From the NCBI RefSeq assembly GCF_027947575.1, contig NZ_CP116256.1, forward strand, positions 2,170,001 through 2,234,000: a stretch of DNA of 64,000 nt. Direction: 5' to 3'. Source of the stretch: Streptomyces rubrogriseus (GTDB lineage Bacteria > Actinomycetota > Actinomycetes > Streptomycetales > Streptomycetaceae). The notes under the pieces are model-generated. The model was given only the letters and a program-made list of their open reading frames with translations. It did not search any database and had not been told where the DNA came from. This document shows, piece by piece, positions 42,910 through 56,799 of the stretch. Position 1 is the stretch's first letter, and every line of letters starts with the position of its first letter. The translations under genes were made by a program, and so were the position numbers.

Positions 42910-44147
42910 GGGGCAACTCCTTCGGTACGGCCGTGCGGCCTGACGCCCCACAGCAGGAAGACGGGATTGGTGGCCGCGAGCCGGGTCACGTCCCCCGGCA
43001 GCGGCGCGAGCCGCGAGGACTGCAGCAGCACCCCGTCGCAGTCCAGACCGGCGCCGAGCAGGGCCTCGCGGGCCGCCGGCACCCGGTCGAGCGCGGCCAC
43101 GGCGACGACCACGCAGCGCCGGGCCCGCCGCGCGCACTCGGCGACGATGGAAGGCAGCTCGCGCCCGCCGCCGCCCACGAACACCGCGTCCGGAACCTCG
43201 CCCAGCCCGGCCAGCACCGCGGGCGCCGCCCCGTGCACCACCCGCACGTCGACACCGTGCGCGGCGGCGTTGGCGCGGACCCGCCCGACACCGTCCGGCG
43301 TCCTCTCGACGGCGGTGACGGCGGCACCCAGCCGCGCGCACTCCACCGCCACGGACCCGGAACCGGCGCCGACGTCCCACACCAGGTCGCCGGGGCGCGG
43401 CCCCAGACGGGCCAGGGCCAGCGCCCGCACCTCGAACTTGGTGATCATCGAGTCCCGGTGCGCGAACGCGTCCTCGGCCAGCGCCCACCCGGCGGGCCCG
43501 GGGCGCACCCCCGCGAGGGCCCGCACCGGCCCCAGCGCCCGCGCCCCGTCCAGGCACAGCACCACGCTCACCGCCGTGCCCCAGTCCCGGGCGGCGGCCT
43601 CGGCGGGTGTCACCCGCTCCACCCGCTCCTCGGCCGAGCCCAGCGCGGAGGCGACGACGAACACCCGCCCGTCGTCCCGCAACGCGGCCCCCAGCTCCGC
43701 CGGACCCGCCCCGGGACCGGTCAGCACGGCCACCTTCGGGTACGCCCGGCACACGTTCACCGCCGTCCGCAGGTCCCGCCCGTGCGCGCTCGCCACCACG
43801 GCGTCGTCCCACGGCAGCCCCACCCGCGCGAAGGCCGCGGCGACCGAGGACACCCCGGCCCGCACGTCCAGCCGCTCCGGACCGAACCGCTCGGCCAGCG
43901 CCCGCACGATCCCGAAGAACCCCGGATCACCGGAGGCCAGCACGGTCACCGGCCGCCCCCGTTCGACATACTCCGCGACCGTGTCCAGGGCGGGCGCCAA
44001 CGCCCCCAGGACCACCGTCCGGACCCCCTCCGGCAGCCGTACGGCGTCCAGGTGCCGACGTCCGCCGACGACCAGCTCCGCGCCCGCGGCGACGTCCCCG
44101 GCGGGAGCCGCACCGGCGGCGGCCCCCATCCCGACCACGGTGATCAC
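42906..44147 (-). CDS. cobL: Precorrin-6Y C5,15-methyltransferase (CbiE-CbiT fusion)
   Basis: 413 aa from GTG 44147, 4-bp overlaps on both sides. The N-terminal CbiE tetrapyrrole methylase part (about 1-200) includes VLASGDPGFFGIVRALAERFG. The C-terminal CbiT Rossmann methyltransferase part has SMITKFEVRALALARLGPRPGDLVWDVGAGSGSVAVECARLG, with the SAM motif DVGAGSGS. It adds methyls at C5 and C15 and decarboxylates C12 in the corrin pathway. Length is standard for CobL. Confidence 0.95.
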   Translation of the reverse strand: MITVVGMGAAAGAAPAGDVAAGAELVVGGRRHLDAVRLPEGVRTVVLGALAPALDTVAEYVERGRPVTVLASGDPGFFGIVRALAERFGPERLDVRAGVSSVAAAFARVGLPWDDAVVASAHGRDLRTAVNVCRAYPKVAVLTGPGAGPAELGAALRDDGRVFVVASALGSAEERVERVTPAEAAARDWGTAVSVVLCLDGARALGPVRALAGVRPGPAGWALAEDAFAHRDSMITKFEVRALALARLGPRPGDLVWDVGAGSGSVAVECARLGAAVTAVERTPDGVGRVRANAAAHGVDVRVVHGAAPAVLAGLGEVPDAVFVGGGGRELPSIVAECARRARRCVVVAVAALDRVPAAREALLGAGLDCDGVLLQSSRLAPLPGDVTRLAATNPVFLLWGVRPHGRTEGVAP

Positions 44148-44956
44148 GTGCTCGCACCCCGCGAGCGCAGCTCCCGGCGCGCCTCGGGGTCGGCCTTGCG
44201 ATAGCCGTGGAAGTGCCCCGGGTGGTAGAGGTGCGAGCGGGTGCCGTGCGCGTCGAGGGCCGGTCCGACCAGGAACAGGGTGTGCTTCCAGAGCCTGTGC
44301 TCCTTGACCGTCTCCTCCAGCGTCCCGATCGTGCACCGCACGACCAGCTCCTCCGGCCAGGTGGCCTGGTAGGCGACGACGACCGGGGTGTCGGTCGGAT
44401 AGCCGCCCTCCAGCAGCTCCCGCACCAGCTGGCCGCTGCGGGCGGCCGACAGGAAGACCGCCATCGTCGTGCCGTGCTTCGCGAACTCACGGACCTCCTC
44501 CCCGGGCGGCATCGGCGTCTTGCCCCCGCCGAGCCGGGTGAGGACCACGGACTGCGCGACCTCCGGGATGGTCAGCTCGCGCTGCGCGAGCGCGGCCACG
44601 GCCGAGAACGCGGAGACACCCGGCACCACCTCGGTCGCGACGCCGATCTCCGCGCACCGGTCGAGCTGCTCCTGCGTGCCGCCCCACAGCGCCGGGTCGC
44701 CGGAGTGGATGCGGGCCACCCGCAGCCCCTCCGCCCGGGCCCGCCGGTACACGGCGACGACGTCCTCCAGCGACATCGTCGCCGAGTCCAGCACCTCGGC
44801 GCCCTCGCGCGCGTGCTGGAGCACCTCCGCCTGGACGAGGCTCGCCGCCCAGATCACCACGTCCGCCTCGGCGATCGCCCGCGCCGCACGGAACGTCAGC
44901 AGGTCGGCGGCGCCGGGACCGGCACCGACGAAGGTCACCTTGGCCTCGGAATCCAT
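44144..44956 (-). CDS. cobM: Precorrin-4 C11-methyltransferase
   Basis: 270 aa from ATG 44956 (AGAGGACC upstream); the frame is open 11 codons further without a ribosome site. Tetrapyrrole methylase fold: VTFVGAGPGAADLLTFRAARAIAEADVVIWAASLV, RIHSGDPALWGG, EVVPGVSAFSAVAALAQRELTIPEV, SQSVVLTR-like text and GGYPTDTPVVVAYQATWPEE are all typical of CobM. First gene of the operon cobM-cobL-cobJ-cbiX-cobC. It is divergent from the ZIP transporter, with a shared 95-bp promoter region. Confidence 0.96.
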   Translation of the reverse strand: MDSEAKVTFVGAGPGAADLLTFRAARAIAEADVVIWAASLVQAEVLQHAREGAEVLDSATMSLEDVVAVYRRARAEGLRVARIHSGDPALWGGTQEQLDRCAEIGVATEVVPGVSAFSAVAALAQRELTIPEVAQSVVLTRLGGGKTPMPPGEEVREFAKHGTTMAVFLSAARSGQLVRELLEGGYPTDTPVVVAYQATWPEELVVRCTIGTLEETVKEHRLWKHTLFLVGPALDAHGTRSHLYHPGHFHGYRKADPEARRELRSRGAST

Positions 44957-45051
44957 CGTTTTCGGTCCTCTCCTGTGCATCCTGCGCATATTTACTGCGG
45001 TTGCTGCTGTCGTACGCGCGTGAACGCGGGGTGATCGGATACCAAGGGCCC

Positions 45052-45780
45052 ATGGCGGTCTTCGTCGCGCTCGGCGCGTTCCTGATGACGCTGGCCGGCG
45101 GCTGGACGGCGCAGCGCGTCACCGACCGACGCCACCTGGTCCTGGGCCTGGCCGGCGGCCTCATGCTCGGCGTGGTCGGCCTGGACCTGCTGCCCGAGGC
45201 CCTGGAGGCGGCGGGCGACGAGGTGTTCGGCGTACCCGCCGCACTCCTGCTCTTCGTGGCCGGATTCCTGCTCGCGCACCTGGTGGAACGCCTGCTGGCG
45301 GCCCGCCGCGCCGCACACGGCGCCGACGAGCACGGACACCGCTCGCCCGAGGTCGGTCTGACGGCCGCGGCCGCGATGGTCGGCCACAGCGCGATGGACG
45401 GCGTGGCGATCGGCGCGGCCTTCCAGGTCGGCGGCGGCATGGGCGCGGCGGTCGCGATGGCCGTGATCGCCCACGACTTCGCGGACGGCTTCAACACCTA
45501 CACACTGACCAGCCTGTACGGCAACGCCCGCCGCCGCGCCGTCGCGATGCTGGTCGCCGACGCGATCGCCCCCGTCCTCGGCGCGTCCTCCACCCTCCTC
45601 TTCACCATCCCGGAGGGCGCGCTCGGCGCCTATCTCGGCCTCTTCGGCGGCGTACTCCTCTACCTCGCCGCGGCCGAGATCCTCCCCGAGGCCCACCACG
45701 AGCACCCCGCCCGCTCGACCCTGCTGTGCACGGTCGCGGGCGCGGCGTTCATCTGGCTGGTGGTGGGCATCGCGGAGTGA
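45052..45780 (+). CDS. ZIP-family metal transporter
   Basis: 242 aa from ATG 45052 (AAGGG just upstream); GTG 45031 and TTG 45001 are also in frame. Eight hydrophobic segments. The ZIP metal path is seen in GHSAMDGVAIGAAF (helix 4) and IAHDFADGFNTY (helix 5); the cytoplasmic loop is His-rich (AHGADEHGHRS). ZIP proteins import zinc and sometimes cobalt, nickel or iron. It lies alone between two cobalamin operons, divergent from cobM, which suggests a cobalt supply role (inference). Confidence 0.85.
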   Translation: MAVFVALGAFLMTLAGGWTAQRVTDRRHLVLGLAGGLMLGVVGLDLLPEALEAAGDEVFGVPAALLLFVAGFLLAHLVERLLAARRAAHGADEHGHRSPEVGLTAAAAMVGHSAMDGVAIGAAFQVGGGMGAAVAMAVIAHDFADGFNTYTLTSLYGNARRRAVAMLVADAIAPVLGASSTLLFTIPEGALGAYLGLFGGVLLYLAAAEILPEAHHEHPARSTLLCTVAGAAFIWLVVGIAE

Positions 45781-45800
45781 GCGCCGGGAACGGGAGGCGG

Positions 45801-46532
45801 TCACAGCTTCCCGCCCCGCCCGCCCTCGCGCCGGGCGGGCGCGATGAGCGTCGACAGATACGGCAACGGCGCGCCGTCCAGCTCGCCGGCCGGCCGCACC
45901 GACTCCTCCGGCAGCCCCAGCGCCGACCCCCACACGGCGTCGTCGAGGCGCCCGCTCTCCCGCAACGCCTCGGCCACCTCGGCCGCCTGACGGCCGAACT
46001 TGTAGGCGACGACCGTGCCGGGCCCGTGCAACGCCTCCTTGAGCACCGCGGACCCCGCGGTGACCGGCACCAGTGTCAACGGCTCCGTGCCCTCGGTCAG
46101 CACGGCCCCCGACCGTGCCGCGAGGTCCTGCATGGCGGTGATCCCCGGCACGGTCTCCACGACCGTCCCCGGCACGAGCGCGCCGACGGTCTGCGCGAGG
46201 TAGGTGAAGGTCGAGTACACGTTGGGATCACCGATGGTCGCGAAGGCGACGGCGGCATGCTCCCGCAGCAGCCCGGCCACCCGCTCACCGGCCGCGTCCC
46301 AGGCCGCCTCGCGCCGCGCCCGGTCGGTGCGCTCGTTCAGCGCGAACACGACCCGCACGATCTTCTCGGCGCCCACGTAGTGCAGCACGGTCGCCTCGGC
46401 ACGGCCGCGCTCGCCGGTGTCCATGACGGGCACGACCACGACATCGGCGCCCCGCAGCGCGTTGACCCCCTTCACGGTCACCAGCTCGGGGTCCCCGGGC
46501 CCGACCCCCACTCCGATCAGCCTGCTGCTCAT
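45801..46532 (-). CDS. cobI: Precorrin-2 C20-methyltransferase
   Basis: 243 aa from ATG 46532, overlapping the cobB stop by 4 bp. Tetrapyrrole methylase fold: LIGVGVGPGDPELVTVKGVNALRGADVVVVPV, AFATIGDPNVYSTFTYLAQTV, VETVPGITAMQDLAARSG, VVAYKFGRQAAEV. This is the CobI pattern. It methylates C20 of precorrin-2. Last gene of the seven-gene riboswitch-controlled operon; its 3' end faces the ZIP gene. Confidence 0.96.
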   Translation of the reverse strand: MSSRLIGVGVGPGDPELVTVKGVNALRGADVVVVPVMDTGERGRAEATVLHYVGAEKIVRVVFALNERTDRARREAAWDAAGERVAGLLREHAAVAFATIGDPNVYSTFTYLAQTVGALVPGTVVETVPGITAMQDLAARSGAVLTEGTEPLTLVPVTAGSAVLKEALHGPGTVVAYKFGRQAAEVAEALRESGRLDDAVWGSALGLPEESVRPAGELDGAPLPYLSTLIAPARREGGRGGKL

Positions 46533-47953
46533 GACGTCCGGCACCTCTCCACGAACCGACGGGCGACACCGGGCTCGGCCGCCCAGTGCGTGTGCAGATA
46601 GCTCGCGTGCACACCGCGCTCCACGAATCCCTCGACGCGCCGCTCGGGCGCCCGCATCCCCCAGGCCGGCGCGGCCCCGGCCCCCGGCTCCACCACCGTC
46701 CGGTGGAACTCGTGCCCCCGCATCCGCGTCCCCGCCCCGGCCAGCGCACTGTCGGACACGGCCACGGCGTCCCGGTAGCCCAGCGTCAGCCGCTCCGACA
46801 TCCGCGCGGCGGCGTCCAGCACCCCGCACATCGGCCGCCCGTCCAGCTCACGGCACAGATACAGCAGCCCCGCACACTCGGCGGCGACGGGAGCACCGCT
46901 GAACGCCAGCTCGGCGACGGACTTCCGCAGCGGCTCGTTGGCGGACAGCTCGGCGGCGTACACCTCGGGGAACCCGCCGCCGATCACCAGCCCAGCGGTC
47001 CCCTCGGGCAGCTCCTCGTCCCGCAACGGGTCGAACGTGACGACCTCGGCCCCGGCGGCCGCGAGCAGTTCGGTGTGCTCGGCGTAGGAGAACGTGAAGG
47101 CCGCTCCTCCGGCGACGGCAACGCGTGGCGTCGACTTCTCGACCGACCGAGACGGGATGGGGGTCCCCCCGCGCGAGCGCATTCGAGCGTGGGGGAGGGT
47201 GGGCATAGGCCCGGGGGTCCAGGGGGCGGAGCCCCCTGGCAACGGCCCGGCAGCCCGCGCCAACCCGACCAACGCCTCCAGGTCACACCCCGCGGCGACC
47301 TGCGCACCCATCGCCGTAACGGCATCCACCGCATCCGAGCCCCGCTCGGCGACAGGCACCAACCCCAGATGCCGGGAAGGCGTCTCCACGGGCGCGGCCC
47401 TGCGCAACACCCCCAGCACCGGCACCCCGACGGAGTCCACCGCCTCCCGCAACAACTCCTCGTGCCGATCGGACGCGACCTTGTTCAGGATCACGCCCCC
47501 GATCCGCGCCTCCGGGTCCCAGGACACGAACCCGTGCACCAGCGCCGCCACCGACCGCGACTGCGACGACGCGTCCACGACCAGCACCACCGGCGCCCGC
47601 AACAGCTTCGCGACCTGCGCGGTGGACGCCAGCTCGCCCTCCCCGGCGGCCCCGTCGTACAGCCCCATGACGCCCTCGACCACGGCGATGTCGCACCCGC
47701 GCGCCCCGTGCAGGAACAGCGGCCCGACCAGCTCGGGCCCGCACAGGTACGCGTCGAGGTTGCGGCCCACCCGCCCGGTGGCGAGCGCGTGGTAGCCGGG
47801 GTCGATGTAGTCGGGCCCGACCTTGTGCGGCGACACGGCGAGCCCGCGCCCGGTGAGCGCGGCCATCAGCCCGGTGGCGACGGTGGTCTTGCCGCTCCCG
47901 GACGAGGGCGCGGCAATGACCAGCCGAGGAACGGCGGAAGCCGGGGAGGTCAC
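46529..47953 (-). CDS. cobB: Cobyrinate a,c-diamide synthase
   Basis: 474 aa from GTG 47953, 4-bp overlaps with cobO and cobI. N-terminal dethiobiotin-synthase-like ATPase with P-loop APSSGSGKTTVA (about 15-26), HKVGPDYIDPGYH and VVEGVMGLYDG. The C-terminal class I glutamine amidotransferase has nucleophile Cys in VAAECAGLLYL, plus VIGGGFPEVYA. It amidates the a and c side chains. The linker between domains (about 240-270) is low-complexity and Pro/Arg-rich, and its DNA is a Streptomyces intergenic repeat read in frame. Confidence 0.95.
   Translation of the reverse strand: MTSPASAVPRLVIAAPSSGSGKTTVATGLMAALTGRGLAVSPHKVGPDYIDPGYHALATGRVGRNLDAYLCGPELVGPLFLHGARGCDIAVVEGVMGLYDGAAGEGELASTAQVAKLLRAPVVLVVDASSQSRSVAALVHGFVSWDPEARIGGVILNKVASDRHEELLREAVDSVGVPVLGVLRRAAPVETPSRHLGLVPVAERGSDAVDAVTAMGAQVAAGCDLEALVGLARAAGPLPGGSAPWTPGPMPTLPHARMRSRGGTPIPSRSVEKSTPRVAVAGGAAFTFSYAEHTELLAAAGAEVVTFDPLRDEELPEGTAGLVIGGGFPEVYAAELSANEPLRKSVAELAFSGAPVAAECAGLLYLCRELDGRPMCGVLDAAARMSERLTLGYRDAVAVSDSALAGAGTRMRGHEFHRTVVEPGAGAAPAWGMRAPERRVEGFVERGVHASYLHTHWAAEPGVARRFVERCRTS
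47157..47239. repeat. Two dispersed-type hairpin repeats inside cobB
   Basis: 47157-47203 matches the Streptomyces intergenic motif ATGGGGGTCCCCCCGCGC...GAGCGTGGGGGAGGGTGGG. 47219-47239 is CCAGGGGGC-GGA-GCCCCCTGG, a perfect 9-bp hairpin also common between genes. Both are in frame within the cobB inter-domain linker. Confidence 0.6.
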
Positions 47954-48549
47954 CACTCGATGCCCCTCTGCCCCTTCTGCCCCGCGTCCATCGGATGCTT
48001 GACCTTGGACATGTCGGTGACGAGATCGGCGAACTCCACGAGGGCGCCGGGCGCGTTCCGCCCGGTGATCACGACGTGCTGGGTCCCCGGCCGCTCGCGC
48101 AGCACCGACACCACCTCGTCGGTGTCGACCCACCCCCAGTGCATCGGGTAGGCGAACTCGTCCAGCACGTACAGCTTGTACGTCTCGGCGGCCAGGTCCC
48201 GCTTGACCTGCTCCCAGCCCTCGCGGGCCTTCTCCTCGTTGTCCATCTGGGCGTCCCGCTGGACCCAGGACCAGCCCTCGCCCATCTTGTGCCAGTCGAC
48301 GGACCCGCCCTCGCCGCTGGCGCCCAGCACCCGCAGGGCGTTCTCCTCGCCGACCTTCCACTTCGCCGACTTGACGAACTGGAACACCCCGATCGGCCAC
48401 CCCTGGTTCCAGGCCCGCAGCGCCAGCCCGAAGGCGGCGGTGGACTTGCCCTTCCCGATCCCCGTGTGCACCACGACCAGCGGACGGTTGCGCCGCTGCC
48501 GGGTCGTCAGCCCGTCGTCCGGTACGACACTCGGCTTGCCCTGCGGCAT
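47950..48549 (-). CDS. cobO: Cob(I)yrinic acid a,c-diamide adenosyltransferase
   Basis: 199 aa. P-loop VVHTGIGKGKSTAAFGLALRA (about 27-47), GVFQFVKSAKWKVGEENALRVLG, VLDEFAYPMHWGWVD and VVITGRNAPGALVEFADLVTDM are diagnostic of the CobA/CobO type. It adds the adenosyl group to the cobalt(I) corrinoid. Its ATG shares a base with the chelatase stop (TAATG), and its stop overlaps the cobB start. Confidence 0.97.
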   Translation of the reverse strand: MPQGKPSVVPDDGLTTRQRRNRPLVVVHTGIGKGKSTAAFGLALRAWNQGWPIGVFQFVKSAKWKVGEENALRVLGASGEGGSVDWHKMGEGWSWVQRDAQMDNEEKAREGWEQVKRDLAAETYKLYVLDEFAYPMHWGWVDTDEVVSVLRERPGTQHVVITGRNAPGALVEFADLVTDMSKVKHPMDAGQKGQRGIEW

Positions 48550-50560
48550 TACGCGGCCCTCCTGCTGCCCTGAACGTCCTTCACGAGACCGGCGATCGAG
48601 TCGGCCCGCAGCTCGTCCAACGTCACCGCGGTACCGCCCAGCTCACCCGCGAGCTGCCCGGCCAGCCCCAGCCGCACGGGCCCCGACTCGCAGTCCACGA
48701 CGACGGAGGCGGTGCCCTCGGCGGCGAACAGCCGCGCGGCGCGCGAGGCCAGCGCGACGGGCTCGGGGCCGCCGGTGGCCCGCCCGTCCGTCACGACGAC
48801 CACCAGCGCCCGCCGCGCCGGATCCCGCAGCCGCTCCACCCGCAGCACCTCGTGCGCGCGCAGCAGCCCGGCGGCCAGCGGCGTACGCCCGCCCGTCGGC
48901 AGCGACTCCAGCCGCACCGCCGCCGCGTCCACCGACGACGTCGGCGGCAGCGCCACATCGGCCGCCGAACCCCGGAAGGTCACCAGCCCCACCTTGTCCC
49001 GCCGCTGGTACGCGTCCAGCAGCAGCGACAGCACGGCACCCTTGACGGCACTCATCCGCTGCCGCGCGGCCATCGACCCGGAGGCGTCCACCACGAACAG
49101 CACGAGGTTGCCCTCACGCCCCTCACGGCTCGCCTGCCGCAGGTCGTCCCGGCGTACCACGAGCCCCGGCCCGCTGCGGCCCCTTGCCCGCTGGTGCGGT
49201 GCGGCGGCCTGCACGGTGGCGGCCAGGTGCAGCTTGGTCAGGGCCCCCTGCGGCCGCCGGGCGCCCGTGGTCCGCCCGTGCTCGGTCCGCGCCCGCGAAC
49301 GCCGCCCGGCGGCGCCCTCACCCAGCCCCGGCACGCTCAGCACCTTGGTCCGGAACGGCTCGGCGGCACGCGCCGGCTGCTGCTCCCCGGCACCGGAACC
49401 GGACGGCTGCGGCTCGCCGCCCTCCCCGGCCTCGGGCCGCGCGGCGGCGTCGCCGCCGCCCTGCGGCCCGTCGTCGGGCTCGGGCTGCCCGCCGGGACCG
49501 CCGCCGGGACCCGGATCGGGGTCGTCGTCCCCGTCCTCGCCCTGGCCGTCCTGCCCGCCGAACTCCTCCAGCGTCTCGTCCAGCTTGTCCTCGTCCAACC
49601 CCGGGGCGTCGAACGGATTGCGCCGCCGCCGGTGGGGAAGTGCGAGCAGCGCTGCCTGCCGCACGTCCTCGGCGAGCACCTCGGTCCGTCCGGCCCAGGC
49701 CGCCAGCGCGGTCGCCGTCCGGGCCATCACGATGTCGGCCCGCATGCCGTCCACCTCGAAGGCGGCACAGGTCGCCGCGATCTGCCGCAGCGCCCCGTCG
49801 CCAAGCCGCACCGACGGCAGCAGCTGCCGCGCCGCCGCGATCCGCGCCCGTACGGCGGACTCCTCGTCGGCCCAGCGCGTGGCGAAACCGGCCGGGTCGT
49901 CGTCGTACGCCAGCCGGCGCCGTACGACCTCCACGCGCTGATCGGGCTCGCGCGAGGCGGCGACCTCGACGGTGAGCCCGAACCGGTCCAGCAACTGCGG
50001 GCGCAGCTCGCCCTCTTCGGGGTTCATGGTCCCGACGAGCAGGAACCGCGCCGCGTGCCGCACCGACACGCCCTCGCGCTCGACGTAGGAGGCGCCCATC
50101 GCGGCGGCGTCCAGCAGCAGGTCCACGAGGTGGTCGTGGAGCAGGTTGACCTCGTCGACGTACAGGATCCCGCGGTGCGCGTCGGCCAGCAACCCCGGCT
50201 CGAAGGCCTTCACGCCCTCCGCCAGCGCCCGCTCGATGTCCAGCGCGCCCACCAGCCGGTCCTCGGAGGCGCCGACGGGCAACTCGACCATGCGGGCCGG
50301 ACGCGAGGCGAAGGCACCCGGCGCGTGCGGGCCGTCCGGGCAGTCCGGGTCGGGGGAGTCGGGGTCGCAGGAGAAACGGCACCCGGAGACGACGTCCACC
50401 CCGGGCATCAGCGCCGACAGCGCCCGCACGGCCGTGGACTTCGCGGTGCCCTTCTCGCCGCGCACCAGCACACCGCCGACGGCCGGGGAGACGGCGTTCA
50501 GCAGCAGCGCGAGCCGCAGGTCGTCCTGGCCCACGACGGCCGTGAACGGGAACGGGGTAC

Positions 50561-50564
<4 letters not shown>
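48549..50564 (-). CDS. Fused AAA+/VWA chelatase subunit (ChlI-ChlD-like, partner of CobN)
   Basis: 671 aa from GTG 50564 (4-bp overlap with cobN stop). N-terminal AAA+ domain (about 1-330): Walker A GEKGTAKST, Walker B GILYVDEVNLL, sensor text TMNPEEGELRPQLLDRFGL. The middle is acidic and Gly/Pro-rich (GQDGQGEDGDDDPDPGPGGG). The C-terminal von Willebrand A domain has MIDAS DASGSMAA (about residue 480) and TDGRATGG. It resembles magnesium-chelatase I and D joined, and probably replaces separate CobS and CobT as the ATPase for cobalt insertion by CobN. Confidence 0.93.
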
Positions 50565-54210
<3,646 letters not shown>

Positions 54211-54214
<4 letters not shown>

Positions 54215-55719
54215 GCGGGCGCTCCCGGTGGAATGAAGGGCAGTCCGTGCGGCGCGCCGGACTCGATGAGCCGCCACAGCGCGTCCGTGTCCGCGTGGTG
54301 TTCGATCAGGTCGCCGAGCCGGTCGAGCTGCTCCTCGCGCAGCGCGGCGAACGAGGTGTCGGGGGCCGACACGAAGCGGCGGCCCGCGGCGGCGGCCACC
54401 TCGCGCAGGAACGCCCGCCGGAAGTCGTCCGACTCCAGCGAGCCGTGCCAGTGCGTGCCCCAGGTCTGGCCGACCCGGCAGCCGTCCAAGAAGGCGTCCC
54501 CGCCGGTCACTTCGGCGACCCCGTGGTGGATCTCGTACCCCTCGACGCGCTCGCCGAGGGCCTCGCCCACCGGCCGGGTGAGGGTCTTCTCGCGGTCGAA
54601 CCGCACCCGCACGGGGAGCAGTCCCAGCCCGTCCACGTGCCCGGCGCGCGACTCGACCTCGTCCTCGATGTGCTCGCCGAGGAGCTGGAAGCCGCCGCAG
54701 ATGCCGAGCACCGGCCGCCGCTCGGCCACCCTGCGCGCGATCGCGTCCGCGAGCCCGCGCTCGCGCAGCCACTCCAGGGCCCGGACCGTCCCGCGCGTCC
54801 CCGGCACGATCACCAGGTCGGCGTCGGCCAGTTCCTCCGGACGGTCCACGAACCGCACCACGACACCGGGTTCGGCGGCCAGCGCGTCCACGTCCGTGAA
54901 GTTGGACATCAGCGGGACCGCGCAGACGGCGACCCGCAGCACGTCCTCGCCGACCGGCGGCGCGACGACCGACTCCCGCACCGTCCCGCGCAGCGAGACC
55001 CGCAGACCGTCCTCCTCGTCGATGCCGAGCCCGTGCCGGAACGGCAGCACGCCGTACGTCCGCCGCCCGGTGAGGCCGCGCAGCATCTCCAACCCGGGCT
55101 CCAGCAGCGACACATCACCCCGGAACTTGTTCACCAGGAACCCGGCGACCAGTGCCTGGTCCTCGGGCGCCAGCAGCGCCACCGTGCCGAAGAAGGACGC
55201 GAAGACGCCGCCGCGGTCGATGTCGCCGACGACGAGGACGGGGAGTCCGGCGCCCCGGGCGATCCCCATGTTCACGATGTCGGTGCGGCGCAGGTTGATC
55301 TCGGCGGGGCTGCCGGCGCCCTCGCAGATCACCGCGTCGTAGGTGCCGCGCAGTTCGGCCAGCGAGTCGAGCACCGTGCCGAGCAACCGCTCCTGGCGCC
55401 CGCCGTGATAGCCGCGGGCGCTCGTCTCGCCCACCGGCCTGCCGAGCAGCACGACCTGGCTGCTGCGCTCCCCGCCGGGCTTGAGCAGCACGGGGTTCAT
55501 GTGCGCGCTCGGCTCCACCCGGCAGGCCTGGGCCTGCATGGCCTGCGCCCGCCCGATCTCGGCGCCGTCCCGGGTCACGAAGGAGTTGAGCGACATGTTC
55601 TGCGCCTTGAAGGGCGCCACCTTGACGCCCTGGCGGACCAGCCAGCGGCAGATCCCGGCGGTGACGACGCTCTTGCCGGCGTCGGAGGTGGTACCGGCGA
55701 CGAGGAGGCCACCGTTCAT
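54211..55719 (-). CDS. cobQ: Cobyric acid synthase
   Basis: 502 aa from ATG 55719, 4-bp overlaps with cbiB and cobN. N-terminal synthetase: [24 protein letters not shown]-loop, [24 protein letters not shown]-terminal glutaminase-like domain: [22 protein letters not shown] with the nucleophile Cys, [16 protein letters not shown]. It amidates side chains b, d, e and g. Length typical. Confidence 0.97.
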
Positions 55720-56699
55720 GAGGTACGTCCCTTCGTGACACCCGGGTTCTTGGCGGTGGCCCGGCGCGCGAGCAGCCGCGCGCCCGCGCACACGCCCAGC
55801 GCCAGCCAGCCCACGCGCCGGGACAGCCGTACCGCACGGTCGATGTCGCCGGAACCGGCCCGTACGGCGCGTCCCGCGGCGCCGTTGAGGACGGGCCGGT
55901 GCTCGACCCGCCCGCCGTAGGAGAGCGTGCCGCCGAGCCGCACGCCGAGGGCGCCCGCGAAGGAGGCCTCCACGGGCCCGGCGTTGGGGCTCGGGTGCCG
56001 TGCGGCGTCCGCCCGCCAGGCCCGTACGGCGCCGCGCGGGTCGCCGCCCGCCACGGTGGTCAGCACGGCGGTGAGCCGGGCGCCCGGCCAGCCCGCGAGG
56101 TCGTCGAGGCGGGCCGAGGCCCAGCCGTAGCGGCGGTACCTGGGCGACTTGTGGCCGACCATCGCGTCCAGCGTGTTCACGGCCCGGAAGCCGAGCAGCC
56201 CGGGCACCCCGGCCACCGCGCCCCAGACCAGGGCGCCCACCACCGCGTCCGAGGTGTTCTCGGCGACGGACTCCACGACGGCCCGGGCGATCCCGTCGGC
56301 GTCCAGCGCCTGCGGGTCCCGCCCGCACAGGTGCGGCAGCCGCGCCCGCGCCGCCTCGACGTCCCCGGCGTCCAGGGCACGGCCGACGGCGGTGGCCTCG
56401 CGGGCCAGCGAGGTGCCGCCGACGACCGACCAGGTGGCCGCGGCGGTCAGCGCGACGGAGGCGGCGGGGGAGCGGCGTACGGCGTGCGCGGCGGCCGAGC
56501 CGAGGACGACGGCGCCGCCGGCGCACACGACGGTGTGCAGGGCGCCCCGGCCCCGGTGGTCCCGCCACAGCACCTGTTCCACGGCGCCCGCGGCACGGCC
56601 GAACGCGGCGACCGGGTGTCCGCGGCGAGGATCGCCGAGGAGGAGGTCACCGAGGAGGCCGGCGGCGGCGCCGTACGCGAAGACGCGTCCGGCACGCAC
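55716..56699 (-). CDS. cobD: Cobalamin biosynthesis protein CbiB/CobD (adenosylcobinamide-phosphate synthase)
   Basis: 327 aa from GTG 56699. Membrane protein with several hydrophobic spans: [27 protein letters not shown] (family N-terminus), [46 protein letters not shown] and [19 protein letters not shown], all typical. It attaches the aminopropanol arm to adenosylcobyrate. First gene of the operon. The stop of a 21-codon ORF lies 3 nt upstream, and a cobalamin riboswitch lies further up. Confidence 0.95.
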   Translation of the reverse strand: MRAGRVFAYGAAAGLLGDLLLGDPRRGHPVAAFGRAAGAVEQVLWRDHRGRGALHTVVCAGGAVVLGSAAAHAVRRSPAASVALTAAATWSVVGGTSLAREATAVGRALDAGDVEAARARLPHLCGRDPQALDADGIARAVVESVAENTSDAVVGALVWGAVAGVPGLLGFRAVNTLDAMVGHKSPRYRRYGWASARLDDLAGWPGARLTAVLTTVAGGDPRGAVRAWRADAARHPSPNAGPVEASFAGALGVRLGGTLSYGGRVEHRPVLNGAAGRAVRAGSGDIDRAVRLSRRVGWLALGVCAGARLLARRATAKNPGVTKGRTS

Positions 56700-56702
56700 G
56701 GC

Positions 56703-56768
56703 TCAGCCGGCCGTGGGAAGGGGAAGTCGAAGCGTGTCGCTGGTGAGCCCGGAACGGCAGCCGCGCAT
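56703..56768 (-). CDS. Possible 21-aa leader ORF between the riboswitch and cbiB
   Basis: ATG 56768 follows GTGAGGACC at about 8 bp; the peptide starts MRGCRSGLTSDT and ends at TGA 56703-56705. The cbiB GTG follows after 3 nt, so ribosomes finishing this ORF could restart at cbiB. cbiB itself has no clear ribosome site. No family known. It could be the real translation target of the riboswitch; unproven. Confidence 0.4.
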   Translation of the reverse strand: MRGCRSGLTSDTLRLPLPTAG

Positions 56769-56799
56769 GGCGATAGGTCCTCACTCAGGGTGTCCGCGC

